Shown here piece after piece: positions 23,964 through 36,100 of a stretch of 64,000 nucleotides of DNA. The position numbers were made by a program, and so were the translations under genes. Below the pieces are notes generated by a model. It searched no databases and was not told the origin of the DNA. It was given only the letters and a program-made list of their open reading frames with translations. The DNA is from Strigops habroptila. Taxonomy: Eukaryota > Chordata > Aves > Psittaciformes > Psittacidae. Where the stretch lies: contig NC_046358.1 in assembly GCF_004027225.2 (NCBI RefSeq), positions 5,670,720 to 5,734,719 on the forward strand, given 5' to 3'. Numbering within the stretch: the stretch's first letter is position 1; every line of letters starts with the position of its first letter.

Positions 23964-24144
23964 TCAGTTTTCAGAGGAGTCTGTTTCTTCGTTGGAGCCT
24001 TCACTCTCCGCATCCATTTTTCGCCGATGGTGGAGAGGTTTCCAGGGATAGTTCATCCGGGGGGAGTTACGCACAGGCAAATTGGCTGCATCCCCACTGG
24101 AGCTGGTGGGACCAGAGATGGAAAGCCCTGAAACCTGAGCTACC
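23964..24144 (-). CDS. CSTPP1: CSTPP1 last coding exon (about residues 274-332)
   Basis: Acceptor ttttctctttcag. It reads VAQVSGLSISGPTSSSGDAA, then PRMNYPWKPLHHRRKMDAES, then EGSNEETDSSEN and TGA at 23966-23964. The PWKPLHHRRK patch and the acidic tail are the conserved parts. Confidence 0.95.
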
Positions 24145-27100
24145 CTGAAAGAGAAAAGACAAATGCTGGGCAGCATAACTTGTCATCTCAGCCCTCACTG
24201 TAGCACTTCTGGAGTGAACCTGGGAGGAGGACTTATTCACAGCTCACACAGGGCTGGAAAGATGCTCATGGCACTGAGGGGGAACACTTTGCACCAGTAC
24301 CAGCAAGACTTGCCATTGGGAATCTTTCTTCCTGATTAAACAGATCTTTCTTCTGGGCTGAGCCTGTGTCCTCCAGCACTCCTGCTTTTCACCATCCAAA
24401 CAAAATTTCCTGTTTCATTAGATACTGCTGCTTCCTCTAGATCCCTCTGGATCCCCTCTAGATCACACTTTTCCTCTCGATTTCTGAAGCCTTTGTTAGC
24501 TGCACCAAGGCATGCCAAAGAAAGAGTCCTTCTCTGCTCAGGCTGTTGTGTTAGCTCCTCTATTGTTTTATAGTAGAGCAAGGGAATAGGGACAGTACCT
24601 TACTAAAGTCTCCCTTAGCATGCTAATTTTAATCTGTTGCTTTATCTCCTACTTTAGGCAACTCCACTTACAATTTCTCAAGTTCATGGTCCATGGCAGG
24701 GTCGACAAACAAGTCTCCTTTATCTGGCAAAGCTCCTGGGGAAAAAACCAAGGGAAGTATCAGAGCAGAGTTAGGCTATAAAGTGCTCAAGTCACAGCAG
24801 CATCCAAAATCCGCCCTGCAAGACAGAGAAGACTTCCTTAAACCTGTTAGAGAAATGGACACTGAATGTTGAGGATCATGGACAGATGAGGAATGATGAT
24901 CTATATTCTGCATCCTTCACACAGGCTGTGGCTGAGCTCAGACTAAATGGGAGGCACTCCCAGTAGTCTCACCTCCCAGAGAACTTGAAGAGCCCTCAGG
25001 ATTGGCAGTTTCCATTCATTGCACAAAACTATGGAGTATGACTGTCAGGGAGATGACAGAATGTCAATTGAGGCCTTTGCTAATTGCTCTATATAGTCAC
25101 CAGTCCCAGATCCTATCAGAGCAATAGATCTGTTGTTGTCTGTGCCACAGCCTGAAGCATGCACTGTACCACCCAGGGAGATGCATACTTCTGTGCCACC
25201 TGCTTTTCTTGTGGTGCACTGAGCTTGGGGATCAAAACATTCCACAGATGTAAGGCTATTGCCTTCCTTGCAATTCCGGAAAGTCAGGCCTGACTCTGGT
25301 ACACATCAAGCCTATAGGTGTAAGTGTGATGGACTGTGCCCTAGTGTTGCTCACTGTCTAGGTGACAGCATGAAAGGCTGGGCCAGTAATCATGTACCCT
25401 TTTTAGCACGCTCCTTTGCACATTCAAACCCTATTCAGGATGAAGGACAAGGTGTAGGACTGGAACAGCTGGTTGATTGTCCTTGCCATTCTCTGAAAGG
25501 ACACTGACACCTCAGGAAGAGCCCAGAAAGGAAGATGGGGCTCTTAGGAAAGCCCTCCTTCCTAATTCTGTAACAAACTCCACCTGGTACAGGAGGGTGG
25601 GATCAGCCAGCACAGAGATGACAGGAATGTGCCACTGCACACCAGGACAGAAAACCCACTTGGTCAATTGCACCAACAGTGCGGTGAGGAATGCTCTTGT
25701 TTGTCAGGAGACCTGGCTGCTACACTCAGTACCTTTGGCAAGGGGCTTTGTACTCCCTGTGGGGACACAAACCTGGTTTCTGGCCCTGGCACCTTGCTCT
25801 GGAAGGATGGGCTGGAGATTTACCTGCCTCACACGGGCAAGCTGGCAGCAGTCACCAAAACCACAGCAGTGAGGGCCTGAAAACCAGAACCAGTTTAGGT
25901 CAGAACTGACTCCCACTCCTTCCAGTTCTGGTCTTCCCCTCCTGCAAATGAACAGGGAAGCCTGGCACTGCAACACAGAGTGTCAGGAGGTCCAGTGAAG
26001 TGCCCCAGCCTGCTCCCTTTCATGGGCTCTATTAAAAGAATAAGCAGCTAAAGCTTGTTTCTCTATTTGCAGAATGCACAGCGAGGTCTCCAGGGCACAA
26101 GAACTACACAAGTCAGTAAACAACCCTCAAAGGATTCACAAATCAACACTGACACTGGAGTTAGGCTGCGGATTCCAGTCTGCCTGACAAACACATCCGT
26201 GCTACTCCAGCCTGAACGAGCTGCTCTAATCCTTACCCCTGTTCCTCAAGGGGAACTAGCAGCTTTGTGAGACCAGAGAGACAGCAGGCATCCTGCCTAA
26301 AGTTCCTTCACCTGAAACTACCCTCTCGCTGAAGGGCTCTAGGGAGCTTGTGATCCCCTAAAGACCCAAAACTATTGAAATCACCCTTCAGGAGAGATTA
26401 AAAGGCACCAGGAAAAGAATCCTCCTCTCCGTGCCACCTGTCAGACTGGTGGCTGCTGCCCCTCCTCTGAGAGAGGCCTCAGCAGGAGATGGCAGAGGGC
26501 CAGGGGACGGGCCCCACATTAATGGGAATGAAAACCCACACACTTTGTAGATGGCACAATGGAAGCTGTGGGCAGGATGTGTTTTTTTCTGCTCATCTGT
26601 TTTCTTTGCACTCGATTAGAAGTGGATTTTGTAGGGCAAAGGGAAAAAAACCAAAAAGATTTTGCTTGCTGCAATCCAGGCATCACCTTCCCCAGTGAAT
26701 ACACTGCTTCCTAAGCCTGTTTGCAGAGGGGATTGCAGGGCTGTGTTCATGCACCTTTGATATATAATCTCCATGTTGCTGGGTAAGCAGCCCTGCCCCA
26801 GAGGAGCATTAGCAGCTTAAATGGTTTGCTGTAAGAAGGGGCTCAGCCAGGGAGGGGACACTTCTGCTCTATTATGACACACACCTGTGCAAAAGAACAA
26901 CCCTCAGGCAAGGTACACCTTTTCACTGAGGTTGGGTTTTGTAACATAGGGACTGGCAGATACTCAAGCAGAGGGAGAGGATTCCTACCCAAAGATAAAG
27001 AAACCCTACCCTTCCTGGCTAGATTATTTGCTGAATGGAGATGAGTGAAGACGAGTGTTTGGGCCTCCACATATTTAAACTTACCTCCCGGATACAGCCC

Positions 27101-30100
27101 TGTCAAACACCAAAAGGCATTTCTGTTCCCCTTTGCAAGAGAAGGAAGAGCACAAGCAAGGCATACAGGGCAATATGGAATTGTGAGTCCGAACTGTGTG
27201 TGGATTACATACTGTCTCTTGCCAATGCAACGCTTTGCTTCCATGCTCTAGAACAACTTTGACCAGAACAGCACAGAAACAAGCAGTGAGATGCTGCTTG
27301 GGAATCCCTCTGGTTCCCACCGCGGTCTGGTACAGACTTTTGTGGCACTTTCTGTTTTATGATACCACCAGATTTTCAGCAGGCCATAGATGAATATAGT
27401 CATTAGATCACACTGCCTCAATGGAAGATGGGGAAGAGCTGGGAAAGATTGGGCTTTCAGTCTTTGAGTTAATGAGGCAGCAGAGGTTTTCCCATTAGTG
27501 TGTTCTTGTAGATGAGAGCAGTCACTTGAAATCTGTGAGAGAATGAAGGGCTAAATCATAGGATGGGAATTCAGTACTGTCAACAGCAGCCACCACCTCA
27601 CTTGTCTCCTGACCTCCTCTGCCCAATCTTTATAGCCAAATGTTAAAATGTTCTGCTAAAATGATCAGCTACTGAAGAGACAAACCACTGCTATCTTAGC
27701 GCAGCATTTCATAGCTACTTTTATCCTTGAAGAAGCTCCACAGCTTCAAGCAGACAGCAAAGGCACAGTTACATTTTAAAGTTTAATCCATCAACAAAAA
27801 GATGAAAAACTTTCCCTCCCTCTTCCTGACAGTGTAAAATCTGGAGCATAATTACAGAGGAAATTGCCCAGAAATGCAGAATGACTGAAAATCTACAGCT
27901 TTACCACTCAAAAGTCTTACCTAGAGCTCTATTGATCCCCTGATCCTTCGCAAGTGCCATAAGGAATCCATAGAAGGTCAGTCTCTGTGCACTACTCAGC
28001 ATTTCCTTCACAAGAGCAGAAGGTGGACAGCTAGGAAAAGGAAGACAAAGAGATCATCTTGTCTTTTAAATTATCATCTTGGGTTTTCTTCCCAAGACCC
28101 AGCTCAAACCACAGAAATAAACCCTGTTACCTGTTCTAACACTGTCAAGTTGCCCTGACTCAGTTTAAAACAAACAGCCACCAGCTTGCTTATTTAGCAT
28201 TGCATCTGCTCCCTGTTTACTAAGCAAGATGTTTGAGCTGAGGTACATCCCTAGGAGCATTCTTACCTGTCTCCATTCCAAGAACAGGGAGAAAAGCCTA
28301 AATTCACTCAAAGGCATACATAGCCCCACTCTTAGCATGTTCTTTCAAAATCAACTGGGAAATCCTTTCTTTTAGAAGACAATAAACTTTCATGAGGGTT
28401 GTTGTGGTGTTATCACCCTTTTATCATAGTTATAGTCATCCAAGGAGCAGGAAAACCTCTCTGATGATAGCCTAAATATGTCAGAAAACAGTATTTAGGT
28501 AGGAATTAAATGCACATGTCCCCTTCTTCTACACTCACCTTAACCCCTTGCCCTGACTTCTAAGCAATATTATCATAGTAATTCCTGCTCTTGCCTAATA
28601 CTTCTTAAACAAATTCATGCAAAATAAAACTACCTCATGAAGAGGAAGTGTTGAACAGTGCATGTGGGCTGTGTTATCCATCAGGCAAAGGTGGTTACTA
28701 AAGCCTGGCTGAGTATTTAGCTACTGGATGAAAGGCTGGGAATGGCTCCCCTCACAGTGCTGAGCAGAGCCTGATGTACCAGATGGGCTCACAGTGTCCT
28801 TCCCATCTGAATCTATCAGGACATACAGGGAACACAGAGCTTTTGTTATTTAAAAGAACAAAACAACCTGGCATCTCCATGCTTAGTTATCTATGATACT
28901 GGGCAGCAGTTCAGCAGTAATTTTGTGGATGACAAATTTGGATTCAGGCACCTAAAGAAGGATGCAGGTGGAACTTGTGTCCTGAGTCTTTTTGTGGATC
29001 TAACCCATGACTTTCTAGCACAGCATGTGCTTGCTACCTGCAAGAAACTATGAAGTGTCAAAGCTATAATATGAGGGCTGATATTACTCCATCCCCTGCT
29101 GAACTAAGGATAGTCTCGTGCCTCGGATCTGTGACTGGAGATCAGCTCCATCATAGGCTTGGGTACAGACCAGCAGTGTGATCTTGTCTAGGTACTAAGG
29201 CTTCGAACTCCATCCACCCCAGTGGGCCTTTCCAGTGCTTCAACACCCAAGAACACAACTGCACTTCTTTATCTCCTCTAGTTAACTCCTGGTGGTAGGT
29301 GGGCCTCTCCTGGATGAAAGTGTCAATGCTGAAGTGATAAGGAAAGCAGGGACCCAAATAAATCCATTACTTCAAGAACCAGCTCAAATCCCATGTTTCT
29401 TAGGTGCATGAAATTGTTCCTCTCCTTTGGTTAAAGTGGTTTAGTGTGATCTCTCCCTTTAGACTTCTCCAATGAGATCTGTTTGGGAGTTACAGCTTGT
29501 TCAAAGTCCTGTATTTCATCATAGCTCCAACCTTACAAAGGGTCTCCAGAGACACAGACTTCAAATCTGTGTTTTGGACTCCATTCATACCTGTACTTTG
29601 ATCTGTCACACAAGGACTCTAGGCACTGGTAGAAGAGAGATGCCTCTACCCCGTCAAGTGGGCTGCAGTCATTTGGGGGCTGGCGCTGCCGATGTTGCCC
29701 AGAGGATGATGTTGGCACAATCACAGTATTTGGATTCTTACCAGCCAGTAGGTCTTGATAAATAGCAGCCACACTTTCCAGGAACTCTGAAACAAACAGA
29801 AGGTTAGTTAAAACTCAGGGCTACAACCAGTAAAGCATCCTCCTGACCTACCAGACCTGGGATTAAACTGTCATTCCCTGCTCTGTGTTTTAGTGTTTTA
29901 CATAGCACCGAGAGGAAATAAGCACAACATTACAATGTCCTGCATAGCCAGATCAGATAATTATACAGGCACAAACAGCCATTTCCATAGAAGTTGCTGG
30001 CTTCTTCCTGTCGTGATGATTATGAGAGGCCACTTACTCTGTTGAGCAAGATTCTTCTCAAGGAAACAGAGGCTAGCTGGCACATGGATAAAACAGTGGA

Positions 30101-33100
30101 ATGAGAAAGTTAACCTTAACACGAAACTGGTTTGCAAAGCCTAAATAGTTCTCCTTCTCCATCTCTTGCCACTGATTAAGAACTCATCCAAGTTAGGAAC
30201 CATCTATATGGAACCGCAACAGGAGGACAGGGAGTTAGTCAGGGCTCCAGGCTGTATCCCAGCTTGTCTCTGTGCTGCTCCAAAGTAAATATAACATGGG
30301 ATCTAGAGGAAGGGCCAGGGCAGGTCAGGGCTAGAGCTGGCAGAAAGCCTCTCCCCAGGCTCCTCATACTACCCACTGTTTACTGCAAGAGTCTAATTTT
30401 AAACAAGTTTGTTTATGGATGTGGTCAGCAGTTTACAAATCTAGATTCCATTTGGAGTGGTTTGCATGTGTGTGGGTTGGTGGGAGAGCGTATGACAGGC
30501 TGCGTGTGTGCCTTGTGCCTGGCTGAGCAGGACAGGGATGGGATGGTGGAGTGTGTGTACACAAGGGAGGGCTTGTGAGGATTCCAGTGGCATTTCAGCC
30601 CCGACTGAATGGAAGTGTAACGCTGTGTGTGAGGCGGCTGGGGAGGGAAGGCAGGATGTCAGCGGGCCCTCAGGCTGTGCCGAGGCTCTGCAGCGCAGTG
30701 GAAATATTTGTTTTAGCAGAGAACAACTTTCCAAACGCATTTGCTGTCCCTGGCTCAAGGCATTACAAGCCTGGTTCTGCCCAACCCAAGTCACTGGGTT
30801 TTGAACTGTTTTTCTTTGATAAATTGTCAGGGATAATGTTGTGATATGCACAGGGGACTAACAGGGAAGTCTACACAGACAAGTACTGAGAAAAAGAGAG
30901 TTTTGTATTAATTAGCTGACTTTTAACTGCTAGAAAGATGGGAGCTGACAGCTTGGATCAGATCATCAGGCCACCCAAGTCTACTCTCTGACCACAGACT
31001 ATGCCCCACCACAGCTTCTACCCAGTGCCCCCCAGTATCCAAACCTCCCCCCTTTTGCCCGTTCGGGGCCAACCGTGAGCTACGTCCATCAGAGGGAGCT
31101 ATTTCAGTGCGAGTGGACAGGAATCCATGAGCTTGTGTTGCTGTGTGCGAGGATAGAAGTGGCACCCCAGCAGTCCCCAGCGCTTGGGAGCATAGCTAAC
31201 TTTGATGAAGGAAACGCTTCCCTCTTTTTTTCCCACTTAAGCAGTTCCCTGAATGAGGTTCCCTTCCCTCAACCGCATTTTAGGGGGACAAACAGGCCAT
31301 TGTATTTTAAAGCAGTCTCCCTGTGCAGAACAAGCACCTGAATGCTCATTCAAGTTCCTCCCTCTTGTCTCATGAACTTCAGTCTAGGGGATTTTTACAG
31401 AGGTATACGTGTGGGTGAGCATATGTAAATATACACAAACACACGAATTTGATCATTTGATTTATACTTTTCCTGTCAGGAATTTTAAAAGAAGTATCCC
31501 CTCTAGTTAAAACTCAAACAGGGGGACAGGGGTAGAATATGATGAATGACCAACAATCTGAAGAAGGTAGATGGGGATTAACTGTTCACTTCCAACTAGG
31601 GGCTCTCAAACCAAACCAGAGGGACTAGTGGCAGACCTGCAACTCCTTGCCAAAAGGTTGGAGGCTACAAGTTTATGTGATTTCAAGGGGAGGCTGGAGA
31701 AGTTCGTGTGAGTGGAGTCCACTCCATGGGTTCCTAACCCCATGGAAATGATATCCAGCTCAGAAACACTTTGAGCTGAAATCAGCTCATAGTTGAGTGA
31801 GCATTAGGGGGAAGAATTGTTCAGTTCCTTTTCCTTTCAAGGCACCAGCTGGTTGGGCTTTTCTTACCCTATCTCCAGCAGGGACCAATATTCCAGAGGC
31901 AGAAATTAAGGAAATTAAGGTTGTATTAAGGAAAGGAAAAAACAAATGTTCCTAGTAGAAGTTAATTGTTAGGTGCTAACATGCTCTAGATAAAGCTGGG
32001 AATTTATGTCTCAAGACTAATACATGTCTAAATCATAACAGTTACAGGTATCTTGTTAGTCACAAAAATTGGGAACCTCCTTACGAAGCCTTCTAATCTC
32101 TTGGCATCAGTGATGACTTTTGTCTGTAGATTCCATTATCTATATATTTCCTGGGAAAACCCATATCCTTACAAGTTTCAAAAGAGCACAGGGCTTGGGA
32201 AGCTGTAAAGATGTAATGCTATACTGGTGGGTGAATTCAGGAGCTTCCCAGCATTTACCTGAGTAGTAGAACTGGATCTGGAAAGCAAAGAGGAAATCAG
32301 AGAAAGACATCAGGCAATCCATAGCATCATCCATCAGCACAATCCTACGACAAGATGAGAGAAACAGTTTAGTATCTACCAAAGAACTAATGTCTGTAAG
32401 CAGGAATCCCACATTTAGAGAAACTGCAGCTAGGGAGCTATGTGCAACTGAGGATTGCTACTGGCTTGGCCCAGTATAGGAGGTTAGGAGAGAGGAATGG
32501 GAACACCCACTGCTGCATGGATGTGGGCATCCTAACATCAATGAAGGCAGCTTAAGCACTTCAGTGAGGAGAAGATCCCGAATGTCAGTGCTACCACACA
32601 CTTCAGCTACAGTGTAAATAGAGCAGTGACATGGATGTTGAGCATTCAAAGCCTGGTGGACACGATGGAACAAGCCCTGGCATAAAAACTACAAGGCTGG
32701 TTCACAAGGGTATACAAAGAGTAACTGTGCTACAGACAAGACAGTTACACAGGTATTAGACTGGTGTGAGCAGAACGAGACTTATGCTATTCCTCTGTGC
32801 ATCAGAGTTCATCAAAGTGGGATATTTTCAGATTCATAAGGCTAAAAGCTGTAGTCAAACTCCACTTGACTACAGAGGAAGTAACATTGCACCAACCATC
32901 AGCTTTCTAATTACGCACCGTGAACATCCTATCTTCCCTTCCTGATGAATGAATCAGTCTCTTTTCCTATCTATCAATCAAGTCTATAATTTGACTATCA
33001 GGTCAAATTTCATGGAAACTGAAGACTTCTTGGGCCAGGGACAATGTCTTCTTTCTCTCTGCTAAGCCCCAGGTGCATGTAGGGAGCCACATGCATCCCT

Positions 33101-36100
33101 GTTTTGAAGCATACTTCATGAATATGGAAAGTATCAGCCACAGGCCATAAAGTCCAACTCCTCCTTTCATGAAAAAACTCTGGATTTCAGAAGTAAGTTA
33201 GGGCAAAAACATTCATAAACATGAAAATAAAACCAATGCTCTGGTCATATGGATGAAAAGGTCAGTCTCTGTGCTGGGAAAGAGAAGGCTTTGGGGAAAC
33301 CTTTTAACAGTCTTCCGCTACCGAAAGGGGCCTACAATAGGGACTTCTTACAAGGGCATGTACTGACAGGACAAGGGGAATGGCTTCAAACTGAAAGAGG
33401 GGAGATTTAGATCTGATATTAAGAAGAAGTTCTTCCCTGTGAGGGTGCTGAGGCGCTGGCACAGGGTGCCCAGAGAAGCTGTGGCTGCCCCATCCCTGGC
33501 AGTGTTCAAGGCCAGGTTGGACACAGGGGCTTGGAGCAACCTGCTCTAGTGGAAGGTGTCCCTGCCCGTGGCAGGGGGTTGGAACTGGATGAGCTTTAAG
33601 GTCCCTTCCAACACAAACCATTCTGTGATTCTATGATATAATGAAAATCAAACTTGGGCTGACCAGTGACAGACTGGAAAACAGAAGAAAACACCCAAAA
33701 CCAGAGTATTCAGGCAATGCTAAAGACAGGCAGTTGTGCTTCTTTTCAACTGCGTGCAGGTCTACTGACCCTGTACAGTCAGCATCTGGCATATCATGTC
33801 ATACAAGAATTACAGCCTTCATTACAGCCAAAGTATAGGTCATTTAGTAGGACCCTTTTGAACATGAGGCCAAATACAATCCATGGTCCAACTCCTTCAG
33901 CATCAACGGTCTAAACACATTGCTAGGGAAACGCTGTTCTGTCTCATATAAAAGACTCCAGGGAGCTGTGTGGGAGGCTGACCTAGAAGAGTCACAGGAT
34001 CTTGCAAGACTTCCCTGCCACTCAGACCAGTTCTCTTCACTGTGGCAAAATCAAACATGTAGAGCAGCTTGAATTAATTCTCTCAAAGAAGAAAGACTGG
34101 GGCTAAGAGGGTCCCCAGGAGAAAAGCCAGTATTTAAAACAAAACCCTTTGAAGATGTCAAAGTGCTTCTGATTTATTTATTATGTTCCAGAAGCCTCCT
34201 CTCCTCCTGCCTAAAGAAGCAGTAGCTTCAGTTCTTAATTCTCACTAATAAGCATGTTACTGAGGTTGTCAGTGGCCACATCAAGGCAATGGCTTTGAAG
34301 CTGGCAGGCAGAGCATCTTCATCTCTCAAGCAATACTGCTCAGCCACTGGTGTTTCCAACCACTATTTAAGCACTGGAAATGCAATTGGCCATGTTGCTG
34401 ATGAGCTGCACTCCCTCCTTTGAAATGATGGTCTGCCTCCCAGATACCCTCAAAGCACAAGCTCTGAAGCCTTTGCCAGTGTATTTCTCCATCTTGGAGG
34501 TGCAGAACAACAGTGGAGAGGATTTTGTACCTATTTGTTATGCAGAGAGACAATATTACATCACCTTCATGACAATCGACTCATTTTGCTTGTTGAATCT
34601 AAAGCTACAGTCAACAGCTGTGCTCTGCAGCACCAAGTCCCAGTGTTTTACTTAGGAGAGAGCCTGAGGAAGTAGCCAGAGGTCTGAGAATGTGCTGGAC
34701 ATTTCTTGCTGTTAAAGACAGCGAGGAGCCTCTAAGGAAGGCTGTACAGCACATATGTGGCGGAGCAGCGTCTAAATAGAAGCAGGTGCACTCTGGTGCT
34801 GGGTTACTGACTGCACTTGGCCCAGGAGCCTGCACTCCGGAAATGTTGAGAGGTCATTAAATCCAATACAATCATTTATAAGGAGATTGAGAGCAGCTGG
34901 CTATTTCCCTACATAGCCAGCTGAGTGAGCAGTCAGGGAAGCTGGGAGAGCATCATATCTGCACCTCTTCCCTGAAATAGCTGGCAAGGAGCGAATCGTT
35001 ACAGCCATGGACTGTAACCCAGACAGCAGGTCCTGGAAGCCTGAAATGCAACTCAAAAGAGTTTGTCAGTTAGCTGATATTTCAAGGGATTCTTTATTCA
35101 TTCTTTCTTGTCCAAATTAGACTTTAAGCCCTTAAGGGCACAGATGTATTTACAAAGTTAGTAGCGGCATTCAACGAATAATGAAAATCAAGGAGAAGCT
35201 TTGGAAAGGCCTGGAGAAAGACGCCTACACTTGAGGGACTCTGGTAACATGTACAGTGGTCTTCCAGGGTTGAAGTGAGTTTGGCTGGTAGGAAAGCCTT
35301 GCTGCGGTGCCAATGGGGAAACTTTATGATCTACTGATTGTGGTTAAAATCTCCAACTAGACAGGATGTCCCCAGGACAAACTCTAGACCAGGCAAGTTG
35401 AAAGGACTTTTACTGTTCTCTGCTACCATTAAAGGCTAACTGACACAATCTGCTTAAGGCCGGGCTGGCTCAAATGAGCCTTCAGGGACTTGGTTTGTTT
35501 ACTGATACATGGAGGCAAAAATAGGCAAGATCATACAAAAAGGGCAAGATCTGCACCCTCAGGCAATCTTTTAGTAACAGAGGCACAGACTCGCAAGCCC
35601 TACTTCCATTAGCACTGATCAGTGCAACGTGAGCTCCCATACCACATAAAGCAGCACAGGAGCTGTGAACTACTCGGCTCTCACCACTCCAATGTGGGCA
35701 GTGAGTTCCTTGTGTTTCTGTTACAAGGGAAAAGTCGGTGCTCAGGTACAGATCTTGAAATCATGGCATCAAACCAGAAAAATCCCTTCATGTTCTGTCC
35801 TTCTGCAATTTCAAGATTCAGAAGCCAAAAGGTGTCTCTGAAGATCAAAGGTATCTCTGTAGATTAAGATCTTCAATCTGCTAATGGCTATAACCCTTTG
35901 AAGAGAAAAAAGCCATCCAAGAAATCTCACGGACACAGACAGCCTGGTTCTTTCTTTGGGTATGACTTCTGCATTTGTGTAGCACCAGGAACAGAAAAGC
36001 AGAGTGCTCTAGTGTCATGCAAACAAAACCTATATTGTTGTAGCCTCTGTTCTTCTGCTCTGACATTCCTAATCTTACTCCCAGTGTTTGTTATCAGTGC

